Shown here piece by piece: positions 43,129-52,035 of a stretch of 64,000 nt of DNA (position 1 is the first letter of the stretch; each line of letters starts with the position of its first letter). The notes beneath the pieces were generated by a model. The model made no database searches and had not been told where the DNA came from. It was given only the letters and a program-made list of their open reading frames with translations. Source of the DNA: Lyngbya sp. HA4199-MV5 (lineage in GTDB: Bacteria; Cyanobacteriota; Cyanobacteriia; Leptolyngbyales; Leptolyngbyaceae); NCBI GenBank assembly GCA_019359375.1, contig JAHHHL010000002.1, forward strand, positions 1 through 64,000. Direction: 5' to 3'. The position numbers were made by a program, and so were the translations under genes.

Positions 43129-43665
43129 CTAATTCAACACCACCAGGGTGTCATGTGCCAGGAAGTGACCGATATGGTAGGCTCGCTCCTCGGTTTTGAG
43201 CAAGATGGTCTCGTACAGGTAGCGAGTTGCCCGATCGCCCAAACTTTCTGCCTGCGCCGCCTGACGACGAAGCACACCAATAATGGCTTGCTCTGCTACC
43301 AGGTCATTTTCCAACATCTGACGGCAACGATAAATCCCATCGGCTTCAGGTGTGACACAACTCAGCTCTGCCAGTTTTGTAAAGCTAGCGGCGGGTACTC
43401 CTCCCAACCCATCTAACCGTTCACCAAGTTCATGCGTATGTTCCTGAACCGCTTCATAACTCTCGCTAAAGAATTCATGCAGCGAATAAAACTCTGCGCC
43501 CTCAACAACAAAATGGTGCTTTTGGTACTGCAAATACAAGGCTTGAAAGCTTGCCAGAAGGATATTCAAGCCTTCGCAAACTGGCTCAGTAGTCGATCGC
43601 TCCAGCAAAATCGGGTTGTCTGCAACCTGACCAAACGGGCGAATCAATGTTTGAACTTCAGACAT
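43129..43665 (-). CDS. Dps-type ferritin-like protein with His-type ferroxidase site
   Basis: The M at 43665, spaced correctly from AAGGAGG, is the likely start (another ATG at 43668). The Dps fold is clear: [34 protein letters not shown] ... [11 protein letters not shown]. Relative to E. coli Dps, H52, H64 and E83 match H51, H63 and E82, but D67 is replaced by S68 and D78 by H79. A His-type ferroxidase centre has been described for a cyanobacterial Dps (NpDps4 type), so this may oxidise iron differently. It lies just after the exbBD-tonB operon and faces it. Confidence 0.85.
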   Translation of the reverse strand: MSEVQTLIRPFGQVADNPILLERSTTEPVCEGLNILLASFQALYLQYQKHHFVVEGAEFYSLHEFFSESYEAVQEHTHELGERLDGLGGVPAASFTKLAELSCVTPEADGIYRCRQMLENDLVAEQAIIGVLRRQAAQAESLGDRATRYLYETILLKTEERAYHIGHFLAHDTLVVLN

Positions 43666-43878
43666 CATGTCCTCCTTAAATGGCTAATCCCTGATGGCAA
43701 CTCAAACCCATCGATCGGACATTTGACGTTATGGCATCTAGACCATCAGATTTAATACTCATAAAGCGTATCAGATTTTTTAAAATCTCCCATCTACTTT
43801 GTGGTTCTTTCTTGATAAGAACTGAGAGTTATTATCATCTGCCTTAACTTAAACCGTTTATTTAATTCTTTCCATCCC

Positions 43879-44274
43879 ATGCCTTTGCACAGTGAATGTA
43901 TGAAATGCCCTCGATGTAATTCAACCAAAATTAATAAAAACGGACATCATCACGGCAAGCAAAATTATATCTGCAAGCAGTGTAATCGCCAGTTTGTAGA
44001 GTTCTACAATTCCAGAGGGTACTCTGAAGATGCCAGACAGATTTGTCTGCACATGTATGCTTCTGGTGTGGGGTTTCGTGCGATCGAGCGAGCGACTGGC
44101 ATTAGCCACAACACCATCATCAATTGGCTTAAACAAGCCAATACTGTTCTACCAGAAGCACCTGAATCTGAAGAAAATTCAGATACCGACTCAACCATTC
44201 ATCTCGATCCGCTAAAAGCCATTCAGACCTTCAATGAACAAGATAAGGTGGCGCTCAGCCTGGATGCCTATTGA
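43879..44274 (+). CDS. InsA-like zinc-ribbon / helix-turn-helix protein
   Basis: This 131-residue protein, or 124 from the second ATG at 43900, begins with a zinc ribbon of two CxxC pairs (KCPRCNSTKINKNG and ICKQCNRQFV). A helix-turn-helix follows (YSEDARQICLHMYASGVGFRAIERATGISHNTIINWLKQA) and then an acidic C-terminus. The arrangement is that of IS1 InsA and of standalone regulators (COG3677). No InsB-like catalytic frame follows, so it is either a domesticated DNA-binding protein or a remnant. The ribbon matches the C-terminus of the TetR-type protein at 11906. Confidence 0.7.
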   Translation: MPLHSECMKCPRCNSTKINKNGHHHGKQNYICKQCNRQFVEFYNSRGYSEDARQICLHMYASGVGFRAIERATGISHNTIINWLKQANTVLPEAPESEENSDTDSTIHLDPLKAIQTFNEQDKVALSLDAY

Positions 44275-44413
44275 GTGTCTTAGTACATCCATGAGCGCTT
44301 TTTTGGACTGTTGAGATCATGACTGGATTGTGCAAGTCTGGCTGGACTTTCTATACGGGATTGAGCTAATCAGGAATTAGTTGTAATAAGGCACATCAAA
44401 GATTTTTTGTGGA

Positions 44414-44689
44414 ATGAGTAGTATGGATCCAAATAATCTAAGTTCTCAAGTAAATGAAATCGTTGAGATTCAATGCCAGGATCGTTGGCAGGTTTACCAT
44501 CGTTTGCAAGAGTTAGAGATTGCGTGCTGGTGTAGCGGGTATCAACCTCTAAAGGTAGAGGTGTCAAGTGTTACAAAAGCCATTCAGGTCTGGAGTGTTG
44601 CCCAGCATACGACCCTCTCCCGGCGCGCGCTGATACCGTGGCTAGAAGCTTGCTGGCAAGTATGCAGTGCGCCTGAGAAGGAAGTGTAA
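44414..44689 (+). CDS. Asr1405/Asl0597 family protein
   Basis: This 91-residue protein (88 from ATG 44423) has the cyanobacterial Asr1405/Asl0597 pattern VEIQCQDRWQVYHRLQELEIACWCSGYQPLKVEV, followed by AIQVWSVAQHTTLSRRALIPWLEACW. Two Cys and several Trp are conserved in appearance. The role is unknown. It is found across cyanobacteria, which supports the taxonomic call. Confidence 0.8.
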   Translation: MSSMDPNNLSSQVNEIVEIQCQDRWQVYHRLQELEIACWCSGYQPLKVEVSSVTKAIQVWSVAQHTTLSRRALIPWLEACWQVCSAPEKEV

Positions 44690-44789
44690 CGGAAGCAAAA
44701 CCTGCTCTCCCAGAAGCGTGGCTTTCATGCTCATTCCCCGGTGTAATCCCCAAAATAGCGCTTCTAGCGTTTAAGGTAGGAGCAGGCAG

Positions 44790-46244
44790 ATGACGACACT
44801 GCCGCTCTCGAGAACGATTGGGAATCTATCTAGCCGCAAGCCCCTCATGTCTGCAAATTCTTCCTTCTTCACCCGTCTGTCTAGTCTAGGAACGTCTTCT
44901 CAAAGCTTTTTCAGGCGAGAACTGGTGCCTGCCCTGGCTGATTTACGGTTGGCGATCGTCCTGCTGCTGGCGATCGCCCTGTTTAGCGTCGCGGGAACGG
45001 TCGTTGAGCAGGGGCAATCTGCCGCGTTCTATCAGGCAAACTATCCAGAACATCCGGCGCTGTTTGGCTTCCTCACCTGGAAGGTACTGCTGGCGTTGGG
45101 GTTGGATCATGTGTATCGGACGTGGTGGTTTCTGGCACTGCTAATTTTGTTTGGGTCAAGCCTGACAGCCTGTACGTTTATGCGTCAGCTACCCGCGTTG
45201 CGCTGGTTTTCGCGCACGTCTCGCAAGTTCTACAGTCAGCCGCGTCAGTTTCAAAAGTTTGCCCTCAGCGCGGAGTTTAACCAAACGTCGTTAGAAGATG
45301 TGTTGCCGTTGCTAGAGCAGAAACGCTACAAGCTCTTTCGCGAGGATGATTCGCTCTACGCTCGGAAAGGCATTGTGGGACGGATTGGACCGATCGTTGT
45401 CCATGCGAGTATGCTGCTGATTTTGGCAGGCGCGATCGTCGGGGCGCTAACAGGTTTTGTGGGGCAAGAGGTGGTGCCCAGCGGTCAAACGTTTCAAATC
45501 AAAAACATTGTGGATGCGGGACCGTTTGCCGAGTCGCAAATCCCCAAAGATTGGTCGGTGAAGGTGAACCGCTTTTGGATTGACTACACCCCACAGGGCG
45601 CGATCGACCAGTTCTACTCGGATATGTCGGTGCTGGAGAGCGACGGGAAAGAAGTCAAGCGCAAAACCATTCATGTGAATGAACCCCTGCGCTATCACGG
45701 TGTCACAATGTATCAGGCAGATTGGGGCATCGCTGCGGTGCAGGTACGCATCAACAACAGCCCGATTTTTCAGCTCCCGATGGCACAGTTAGATACAGGC
45801 GGCAAAGGCGGACGCATCTGGGGCACCTGGATTCCCACCAAGCCGGATTTAAGCGCAGGGGTGTCCCTGATTGCTAAAGACTTGCAGGGGATGCTGCTGG
45901 TCTACGACACAAAGGGTAAACTGATTTCCACCGTGCGCGCTGGCATGTCTACCCCGGTAAATGGCGTAACGCTGGCGGTGAAAGAACTCATCGGTAGTAC
46001 GGGACTGCAAATTAAAGCCGACCCCAGCATCCCGATCGTCTACGCTGGCTTTGGGCTGCTCATGCTGGGCGTGATGATGAGCTACGTCTCTCACTCCCAA
46101 ATCTGGGCACTTCAGAAAGATGGACATCTCTACATCGGCGGTCTAACCAATCGTGCTCAAGTTGCCTTTGAACGCGAAATGCTAGAAATTCTGGAACGGT
46201 TGGATACTCAGAAACAGGAAACAAATGCGGTGGTGACGGTGTAA
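44790..46244 (+). CDS. ccs1: Cytochrome c biogenesis protein Ccs1/ResB
   Basis: The 484-residue protein (465 from ATG 44847) is the Ccs1/ResB partner of CcsA in System II haem delivery. It has an N-terminal pair of membrane helices ([28 protein letters not shown]), a third helix region ([20 protein letters not shown]), a large lumenal domain and a final helix near 430-455. ResB/CcsA carry haem to apocytochrome c on the thylakoid lumen side. No ccsA is seen next to it. Confidence 0.9.
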   Translation: MTTLPLSRTIGNLSSRKPLMSANSSFFTRLSSLGTSSQSFFRRELVPALADLRLAIVLLLAIALFSVAGTVVEQGQSAAFYQANYPEHPALFGFLTWKVLLALGLDHVYRTWWFLALLILFGSSLTACTFMRQLPALRWFSRTSRKFYSQPRQFQKFALSAEFNQTSLEDVLPLLEQKRYKLFREDDSLYARKGIVGRIGPIVVHASMLLILAGAIVGALTGFVGQEVVPSGQTFQIKNIVDAGPFAESQIPKDWSVKVNRFWIDYTPQGAIDQFYSDMSVLESDGKEVKRKTIHVNEPLRYHGVTMYQADWGIAAVQVRINNSPIFQLPMAQLDTGGKGGRIWGTWIPTKPDLSAGVSLIAKDLQGMLLVYDTKGKLISTVRAGMSTPVNGVTLAVKELIGSTGLQIKADPSIPIVYAGFGLLMLGVMMSYVSHSQIWALQKDGHLYIGGLTNRAQVAFEREMLEILERLDTQKQETNAVVTV

Positions 46245-46268
46245 GGCGATCGGGCGATCGCGCGCAAC

Positions 46269-46306
46269 TGTGTGTAGGGACGTTCCATGGAACGTCCCTA
46301 CACACA
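46269..46306. repeat. Perfect 38 bp palindrome after ccs1
   Basis: TGTGTGTAGGGACGTTCCA followed by its exact reverse complement gives a 19 bp stem with no loop. It lies between the ccs1 stop and the LD-carboxypeptidase start. It may act as a terminator, but no T-run is present. It shares the TAGGG/CCCTA theme of other palindromes here. Confidence 0.8.
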
Positions 46307-46330
46307 ACAAAAACATTGAGGTCGTAAGCT

Positions 46331-47221
46331 GTGCGTCTCTGTCAACCACCCCCGCCGTTACAACCGGGTGACTTACTACGAGTGATTGCTCCCAGCGGCA
46401 CCTTACGAGAATTTGAGTTTTTTCAGCGGGGAGTCGAGATCTGGCGATCGCGCGGCTACCAGGTGGAACTCACGCCTGGCTACGACGATCGCTGGGGCTA
46501 TCTGGCAGGCAACGATGTCGATCGTCGCCAACAGTTGCTTACCGGGCTGCAAGACACGGATTGTCGTGGCATTCTCTGTGCTAGAGGCGGCTATGGCGGT
46601 GCCCGTTTGCTGGAAGATTGGTCGTGGACAGGGCATGATCCCAAGTGGCTGATCGGCTTTTCGGATATTACCAGTTTGCTGATGAGTCTGAGCCTACAGG
46701 GCATTTCGGGCGTTCATGCACCATTACTGACAACACTGGCAGCAGAACCAGAGTGGTCAGTCCAACGGCTGTTTGATTGGGTTGAAGGGCGATCGCTCCT
46801 ACCCCTACAAGGAAAAGGTTGGGGCGGTGGACAGGCTTCGGGACTCCTTTTACCACTCAATCTCACCGTCGCCACGAATTTACTAGGAACGCCCGTACAG
46901 CCTGATTTCGCTAACACAATTCTGGCATTCGAGGATGTAGGAGAAGCCCCCTATCGGATCGATCGCATGTTGACCCAGTGGCGACTCTGTGGTGCGTTGA
47001 AGCACGTCAAAGGGATTGCGATCGGTCGGTTTAGCCAGTGCGATCCACCTGCCAATATTCCCAGTTTCACGGTGGAAGAGGTGTTGCGCGATCGCCTGGG
47101 CGACTTAGGCATTCCTACTGTTTCAAATCTGCCCTTTGGTCATGATGGTGCTAATGCAACCTTGCCTGTCGGTATCATGGCTTGGTTAGACGGCGATCGA
47201 GGGCTGCTAAAGTTCGACTAA
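46331..47221 (+). CDS. LD-carboxypeptidase, S66 family
   Basis: GTG start with GAGG nine bases upstream; 296 residues. The S66 fold is visible in GDLLRVIAPSG, ARGGYGGARLLEDWSW, and the nucleophile loop GFSDIT. Conserved ENVGEAPYRIDRML is seen here as FEDVGEAPYRIDRML. These enzymes (LdcA) remove the terminal D-Ala of the peptidoglycan tetrapeptide by cleaving the L-D bond, in wall recycling. It follows ccs1 on the same strand past the palindrome. Confidence 0.9.
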   Translation: MRLCQPPPPLQPGDLLRVIAPSGTLREFEFFQRGVEIWRSRGYQVELTPGYDDRWGYLAGNDVDRRQQLLTGLQDTDCRGILCARGGYGGARLLEDWSWTGHDPKWLIGFSDITSLLMSLSLQGISGVHAPLLTTLAAEPEWSVQRLFDWVEGRSLLPLQGKGWGGGQASGLLLPLNLTVATNLLGTPVQPDFANTILAFEDVGEAPYRIDRMLTQWRLCGALKHVKGIAIGRFSQCDPPANIPSFTVEEVLRDRLGDLGIPTVSNLPFGHDGANATLPVGIMAWLDGDRGLLKFD

Positions 47222-47255
47222 CCCTGCTGCCTGTGCAACAACGGCAACCAGTCGC

Positions 47256-47612
47256 TTATGTCGTTGGATCAACCACTCTCACAATGAGTGAAACAAGGCT
47301 GGACACGATCGTCAGCACGATCGCCCCAAGCAGCGCGGTGAGAAAGCCCGCAATGTGAAAGCCCGGTGTGATCGCGGCAACCAGCCAAAAGGTAAACGCA
47401 TTGATGACAAACAAAAAGAGACCAAGGGTCACGATCGTTAAGGGCAGCGTGAGAATTGTTAGGATAGGGCGCACGATCGCGTTCACCACACCCAAAACCA
47501 CTGCGCCAATGAGGGCAGCCGTGAACGTATCAACTTTAAAGCCCGGTACAAAATGGGCTGTAATCACCAGGGATACTGCTGTTGCCAGCCAGGTCAAAAT
47601 AAAGTGCAGCAT
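47256..47612 (-). CDS. Phage holin 4 / YvlD-like membrane protein
   Basis: The ATG at 47612 gives 118 residues with four hydrophobic helices (MLHFILTWLATAVSLVITAHFVPGF, AALIGAVVLGVVNAIVRPILTIL, IVTLGLFLFVINAFTFWLV and LLGAIVLTIVSSLVSLIV). The NAIVRPIL segment is typical of the YvlD/phage holin 4 family. In most bacteria these are chromosomal proteins of unknown function, possibly stress-related, rather than true phage holins. A longer start at 47666 is possible. Convergent with the LD-carboxypeptidase gene. Confidence 0.8.
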   Translation of the reverse strand: MLHFILTWLATAVSLVITAHFVPGFKVDTFTAALIGAVVLGVVNAIVRPILTILTLPLTIVTLGLFLFVINAFTFWLVAAITPGFHIAGFLTALLGAIVLTIVSSLVSLIVRVVDPTT

Positions 47613-47805
47613 TGCTCTTAACCAAAAAACTTTGAGAAGCATGGCTAGACATTTGCCCGAAAGCATCCATCAGCCTGTGTATTCACTATAGTCACCCTAC
47701 TGGGGTCGCAAGATCTCAGAAATTACTCAGAGGTAAATCAGGTCGCTGAAACACATTCTAGTGTCAAGCATCTGCACTCATCGTCTCACTGAGCGATCGC
47801 CCCTT

Positions 47806-48024
47806 ATGGAAACCTCCCTCACCAGCCCTCTTCAATTCTGCCTGAAGCAAGTAGTGCCCTTTGCCTTGAGCTTTCTAGATGATGCACTCCTATTACTGCT
47901 GCCCCGTCTCGGCTTGCATCTAGACGGACTTCAATGGCTTTCGCCTGTTCTCCTGAGCGGTACGGTCGTTTATTGGTTGGGACAATTTCTCTACAGTCGT
48001 TATCGCGTCTCACACCCCCACTGA
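47806..48024 (+). CDS. Small hypothetical membrane protein
   Basis: The ATG at 47806 gives 72 residues with hydrophobic stretches (VVPFALSFLDDALLLLLPRLGL and WLSPVLLSGTVVYWLGQFLY). GTG 47761 is an alternative start. No family is recognised and the ribosome binding site is weak. It overlaps nothing and converges with the gene at 48040. Confidence 0.4.
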   Translation: METSLTSPLQFCLKQVVPFALSFLDDALLLLLPRLGLHLDGLQWLSPVLLSGTVVYWLGQFLYSRYRVSHPH

Positions 48025-48039
48025 TGGCGCTAAACTGTC

Positions 48040-48957
48040 TCAATTTGCAGTATAAAAACGGTCTTTTAAGCGCTTCAGTTTAGCTAAAAGCTTATCTTCC
48101 AGTGAAACCCGCAGATCCCCCGATCGCGTGATTTCCTCCTTGATAAAAGATGGACTTCTAAAATTAGCGCTGGGTATCAGAAAAATTAAGGACGTGTAGT
48201 GTGAAAACCCAGACCACCACGTTTGCCATGCGTTGATGTGGTAGTTGAATTTTGAATGCTTTAAAAGGTTCATATCGAGCGCGACGGGTAAGGCATTGCC
48301 ATAGCCACCATGTTGTGAAACATGGGGAAACATAATGAACCCGTAACGGTTAGCTAACTCACATTTTAGATCGTAGGAGTCGCTTGTCACTACGATCGGG
48401 AACGTTGAGCCAGGAAGAATCTTTTTCTCGATGAGTTGAAACACGCGCTGCTTCAAAGCATCCTCGACAGTACCATCTTCCTGACCAAGAAACTTATCCC
48501 CAGCCCGAATACTCAAGACCTCATATTCAGGCTCTTTGAGTCGCTCAGAGCCGGGTCGAGTGACCTTTTCATTGAAGCCGTAGAACGTTTTGACAAACGC
48601 ACGGGTTGTCTCTGGAAGGGATGTTCTATTCCAGTCGCCTAGATTGGTGCAAAGATAAAGCTCCTCTTCCTCAGAGCCTAGAAAGCGATCGATTTGAGCA
48701 GACATCTCTTGATATTCATGCGCTTCAAAAAATTCTTGAGCCTTCGCAATTTTATGCTCTTCGCCAACATTGAAAAATGATGGATCAAACTCAATCAGAT
48801 GAGAAAATTCTGTTTGGCTCACGTCAACTCTAAGGTCACATCCGGTTCCTTCTAATGCTTCAAATAAATGACATGTGCCTCGGATAAAATCACCTAAACC
48901 AGGTGGATTGTGTAGCCATTGTTTGCCTGTTTTATAGGTCTGAATAATCTTTTTCAT
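48040..48957 (-). CDS. Uncharacterised protein, possible GT-B-type glycosyltransferase
   Basis: The ATG at 48957 gives 305 residues; the longer frame reaches the MITE at 48972. Motifs are PPGLGDFIRGTCHLFEAL near the start, LSIRAGDKFLGQEDG in the middle and FPIVVTSDSYDLKCELANRYGF further on. A Gly-rich GDxxRG start, an RxGDK-like turn and a TSD/S segment recall the fucosyltransferase-like (GT23/GT65) fold, which binds GDP-sugars. The similarity is weak and the assignment is only a suggestion. Confidence 0.4.
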   Translation of the reverse strand: MKKIIQTYKTGKQWLHNPPGLGDFIRGTCHLFEALEGTGCDLRVDVSQTEFSHLIEFDPSFFNVGEEHKIAKAQEFFEAHEYQEMSAQIDRFLGSEEEELYLCTNLGDWNRTSLPETTRAFVKTFYGFNEKVTRPGSERLKEPEYEVLSIRAGDKFLGQEDGTVEDALKQRVFQLIEKKILPGSTFPIVVTSDSYDLKCELANRYGFIMFPHVSQHGGYGNALPVALDMNLLKHSKFNYHINAWQTWWSGFSHYTSLIFLIPSANFRSPSFIKEEITRSGDLRVSLEDKLLAKLKRLKDRFYTAN

Positions 48958-48971
48958 CGCCACATACCGGA

Positions 48972-49066
48972 TACAGCAATTTTCAATCAAGTGAAGTACA
49001 GATCCATGCAGGGAGTCAAGGAGTCAAGGGAGTAAGGTGTACCTCAGCAACTTGGAGAACGCTGTT
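48972..49066. mobile_element. MITE family 2, copy 2
   Basis: The 95 bp are nearly identical to 10751-10844 in the opposite orientation. The ends TACAGCAATTTTCAATC and (inverted) ACAGCGTTCTCCAAG again give imperfect terminal repeats. No coding capacity. It lies just upstream of the gene starting at 48957 on the minus strand and could supply its promoter. Confidence 0.7.
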
Positions 49067-49135
49067 ATGTTGAGTTTCAACCTTGACAAACCGCCAGTCA
49101 GAAAGCCTCTCTACTCTATCGGACGATCGTCCAAC

Positions 49136-49897
49136 TCAAATGATCGTCTTGCCACCGTCTACCACGATCGCGGCTCCGTGCATCAAAACAGGGGCATCAC
49201 TGGCAAGAAAGAGCGCGACTTGAGCAATTTCAGCCGGATCGCCCAATCGTCCAATCGGCATGGTGGCAATACCCTCTGCTTTCGCCTGAATGGGATCAAC
49301 CGCTTGATCGAATTCGCCTTGTAACATGGGTGTTGCAATCGGTCCGGGACATAATGCGTTGATGCGAATATGGTCTCTGGCATATTCTAGTGCCAGCGCA
49401 CGAGTGAGCGACAAGACGGCTCCTTTGCTGGCACAGTAGGCGGCATAGAGCGGTTGTGCCACGATCGCCAGTTCTGATGCCGTATTAATCACAACTCCGC
49501 CGCCCTGTTGCTGCATTTTGGGAATTGCCTGCTGACACAAGTAGAACACCGATTTGAAATTGACAGCCATGACTCGTTCCAGCATCTCGGCATCTGTGCT
49601 AGGGAAAGGTTCGATAATTGCAACGCCAGCATTGTTGTAGAGAATATCAATGCGCCCGTAGGTCTCACAGCACTGCTCTACGGCTCGTCTGCACGCGGTT
49701 TCTTCAGCTAAGTCAGCGGCAAAAAAGTGAAACCGTCCCGCTGCGTCCAACGTCTCTGCCAGTGCTTGCCCTGCCGCTTCGTTGCGATCGACCCCAAAAA
49801 CCTGTGCGCTTTCTGCGAGAAATAATTCAACTGCTGATCGTCCAATGCCCGAAGCAATGCCTGTAATCAGTGCTACTTTGCCATCCAAACGTCCCAT
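49136..49897 (-). CDS. SDR family oxidoreductase (classical)
   Basis: ATG 49897 with GGAG six bases upstream gives 253 residues. The cofactor loop TGIASGIGRSA, NNAGVAI, the catalytic Ser in INTASELAIV, the YCASK motif and the PG..TPML closing pattern mark a classical SDR. Substrate unknown. Its start faces the start of the creatininase-like gene (50009), so the two share a promoter region and may be co-regulated. Confidence 0.9.
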   Translation of the reverse strand: MGRLDGKVALITGIASGIGRSAVELFLAESAQVFGVDRNEAAGQALAETLDAAGRFHFFAADLAEETACRRAVEQCCETYGRIDILYNNAGVAIIEPFPSTDAEMLERVMAVNFKSVFYLCQQAIPKMQQQGGGVVINTASELAIVAQPLYAAYCASKGAVLSLTRALALEYARDHIRINALCPGPIATPMLQGEFDQAVDPIQAKAEGIATMPIGRLGDPAEIAQVALFLASDAPVLMHGAAIVVDGGKTII

Positions 49898-50008
49898 CGC
49901 CCACTCCACATGCACACAGCATTGATTTTGCTGGATAAAATCCTGCTCGCTGAACATCATGGTCGCAGCCGATCATCTAAAGTGCAATTAGATCGTTGAG
50001 GAGTGGGC

Positions 50009-50773
50009 ATGAATTCTGTCTTGATGAGTTCGTTGAGTTGGGTAGCTTATCAGGAGCGGTTGCAAGAGGATGGACTGGTGCTGTTGCTTCCCTGTGGTGC
50101 GTTAGAGCAGCACGGTCCACATTTGCCGTTGGGAACGGATGCTTTGTTGAGTGGGGCGATCGCTCAAGCAGTTGCCGAGAAGGTGAATGGCTTAGTCGCG
50201 CCCACGCTGAGCTATGGTTACAAATCGCAGCCTAAGTCAGGAGGTGGACAACACTTTCCGGGTACCACCAGCCTGGATGGACAAAGTTTGAGCCAGATCA
50301 CGCGCGATGTCATTCGTGAATTTGCTCGTCACGGAGTCAAAAACCTGGTTGTCGTGGATGGACACTACGAAAATCAGTGGTTTCTGACCGAAGGCATCGA
50401 TCTTGCTCTGCGTGAGTTAGGCACCACCCATCCACTCCGCATCATGCGCTTAGAATATTGGGATTTTTGCACCGAAGCGACCTTAGCCCATGTTTTCCCT
50501 GACGGCTTTCCGGGCTTTGCGCTCGAACACGCTGCCGTTATAGAAACCTCGCTCATGCTGCACTTCTACCCTGAATTAGTCCACCTAGAGCAGCTTCCCG
50601 ATGACCCGCCTGCCGATTTTCCGCCCTATGATATGTATCCCACTCGCACCGAATGGGTGCCGCCATCAGGTGTACTCTCGTCAGCTAAAGGAGCCAGTGC
50701 CGCTAAAGGTGCGTTGATGGTAGAGCAAATTACGGCTAGTATTGCAGCGGCGATTGAGCATGAGTTTGGTTGA
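50009..50773 (+). CDS. Creatininase family protein
   Basis: ATG 50009 with GAGGAG five bases upstream gives 254 residues. The family metal site is clear: PCGALEQHGPHLPLGTDALL, SYGYKSQPKSGGGQHFPGTT, and DGHYENQ with a downstream HAAVIETSLML. Members hydrolyse creatinine, formamides or pterin/lactam intermediates with zinc or manganese. With the cysteine hydrolase and substrate-binding gene that follow, it may belong to a route for nitrogenous compounds (amides, ureides). The exact substrate is not known. Confidence 0.85.
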   Translation: MNSVLMSSLSWVAYQERLQEDGLVLLLPCGALEQHGPHLPLGTDALLSGAIAQAVAEKVNGLVAPTLSYGYKSQPKSGGGQHFPGTTSLDGQSLSQITRDVIREFARHGVKNLVVVDGHYENQWFLTEGIDLALRELGTTHPLRIMRLEYWDFCTEATLAHVFPDGFPGFALEHAAVIETSLMLHFYPELVHLEQLPDDPPADFPPYDMYPTRTEWVPPSGVLSSAKGASAAKGALMVEQITASIAAAIEHEFG

Positions 50774-50899
50774 GGGCAAAAGGCAGAGAAGTTTTTGGTT
50801 TTTAGTTTTTAGAAGGAGTTAGGCAAGTTTCATGCACTAACAACTAAACAACTGATTCAACTCAAAACTCCATCCCCTCTAGACGGTATAACTTTCTCT

Positions 50900-50980
50900 A
50901 TGTGCGGTATTGCTGGTTGCATTCTGCCCTGGTTACAAATGTCAAAATTTTGCGTTAACTCACAAGGATGGCAGGTTTGA
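50900..50980 (+). pseudogene. Remnant of class II glutamine amidotransferase start
   Basis: A 26-codon frame starts MCGIAGCILPWLQ and ends at TGA (50978). MCGIAG is the hallmark N-terminus of class II amidotransferases (asparagine synthetase, AsnB-like), where Cys2 is the nucleophile. The rest of the gene is missing. The stop TGA overlaps the ATG of the following substrate-binding gene. It could be a chance match, so confidence is limited. Confidence 0.35.
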
Positions 50981-52035
50981 TGAATTTCTCTAAGTCACCC
51001 CGTTGGACTCGGCGGCATGCGTTGTGGATGATGACTGGCGCGATCGCAGGTGTCAGTATGCATGCCTGTGCTAAACCACCTGAAGCACCGTCAGCGCAAT
51101 CATCTGGATCGACCGCAGCATCGGCTGGGGCTGGCTCAGCCTCAATGGGCATCACCACCTGGATTGGCAACACGCCGCTACATATTGCCCAGGAGAAAGG
51201 CTTTTTTAAGGAACTGGGGCTGACTCTCACGGTCAAGGTGTTTGATACAGTGGCGCAGGCGTTTCCAGCGTTCACGTCGGGACAAATTGATGGATTGGCT
51301 CCCGTAACCTCTGAGGCGGTGACGTTGGCTTCTAAAGGAGTTGATTTCAAAGTTGTAACCGTGGAAGATACGTCGCTTGGTGCGGATGTCATTCTGGCAC
51401 GCAACAGCATCAAGAGCATTAAGGACTTTAAGGGCAAAAAGATTGCCGTCGAACTGGGTGGCATTGGTCATTTCTTCTTGCTGCAAATTTTGGCAGAAGC
51501 GGGTTTGTCTGGAAAGGATGTCACATTGGTGAGTACCCCTCCTGATGCAGCAGCGGCGGCTTTTCAGGCAGGTAAAGTGGAGATTGCCTACTCCTATTCA
51601 CCCTTTAGCGACAAGGCGATCGCGGCTCAAAAAGATGGGCGCGTGATCTATAGCTCCAAGCAAATGCCCACCGCGATCGCGGATCTTTACATTTTTGGTA
51701 CCAAGTTTGTTCAGGCAAACCCTAAAGCAGTGGCAGCATTTGTCGAAGGCAACCTCAAGGGCGTGGAGTTTCTGAAGACCAACCGCAAAGAAGGCTTAGA
51801 AATTGCGGCGGCTAAGCTCAAAATCAAGCCAGAAGAACTGGATCAGCAGCTTAAAGGCATTCAGATTCCCGACAGGGCGACGAATGTGGCGATGCTGGGT
51901 GATCCTAACAGCAAGCAATATCTGCTAAAGCCGATGACAAAGCTGGCTACCTTTTTGAAGGAGCAGGGGCAAATTCAAACAATACCCGATTTAACCAAAG
52001 TGCTGGAGCCGCAGTATGTTACGGCGTTGAAGTAA
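50980..52035 (+). CDS. NMT1/SsuA-type substrate-binding protein (Tat-type)
   Basis: The product has 351 residues from ATG 50980; ATG 50968 is another start, with its putative AAGG directly adjacent. A twin-arginine-like start (TRRHALWMMTG) is followed by a possible lipobox (VSMHAC), so it may be a Tat-exported lipoprotein. The fold is that of periplasmic proteins binding nitrate, sulfonates, taurine or thiamine precursors (ITTWIGNTPLHIAQEKGFFKELGL, LARNSIKSIKDFKGKKIAVELG). No permease or ATPase gene is near, so it is an orphan SBP here. Confidence 0.85.
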   Translation: MNFSKSPRWTRRHALWMMTGAIAGVSMHACAKPPEAPSAQSSGSTAASAGAGSASMGITTWIGNTPLHIAQEKGFFKELGLTLTVKVFDTVAQAFPAFTSGQIDGLAPVTSEAVTLASKGVDFKVVTVEDTSLGADVILARNSIKSIKDFKGKKIAVELGGIGHFFLLQILAEAGLSGKDVTLVSTPPDAAAAAFQAGKVEIAYSYSPFSDKAIAAQKDGRVIYSSKQMPTAIADLYIFGTKFVQANPKAVAAFVEGNLKGVEFLKTNRKEGLEIAAAKLKIKPEELDQQLKGIQIPDRATNVAMLGDPNSKQYLLKPMTKLATFLKEQGQIQTIPDLTKVLEPQYVTALK

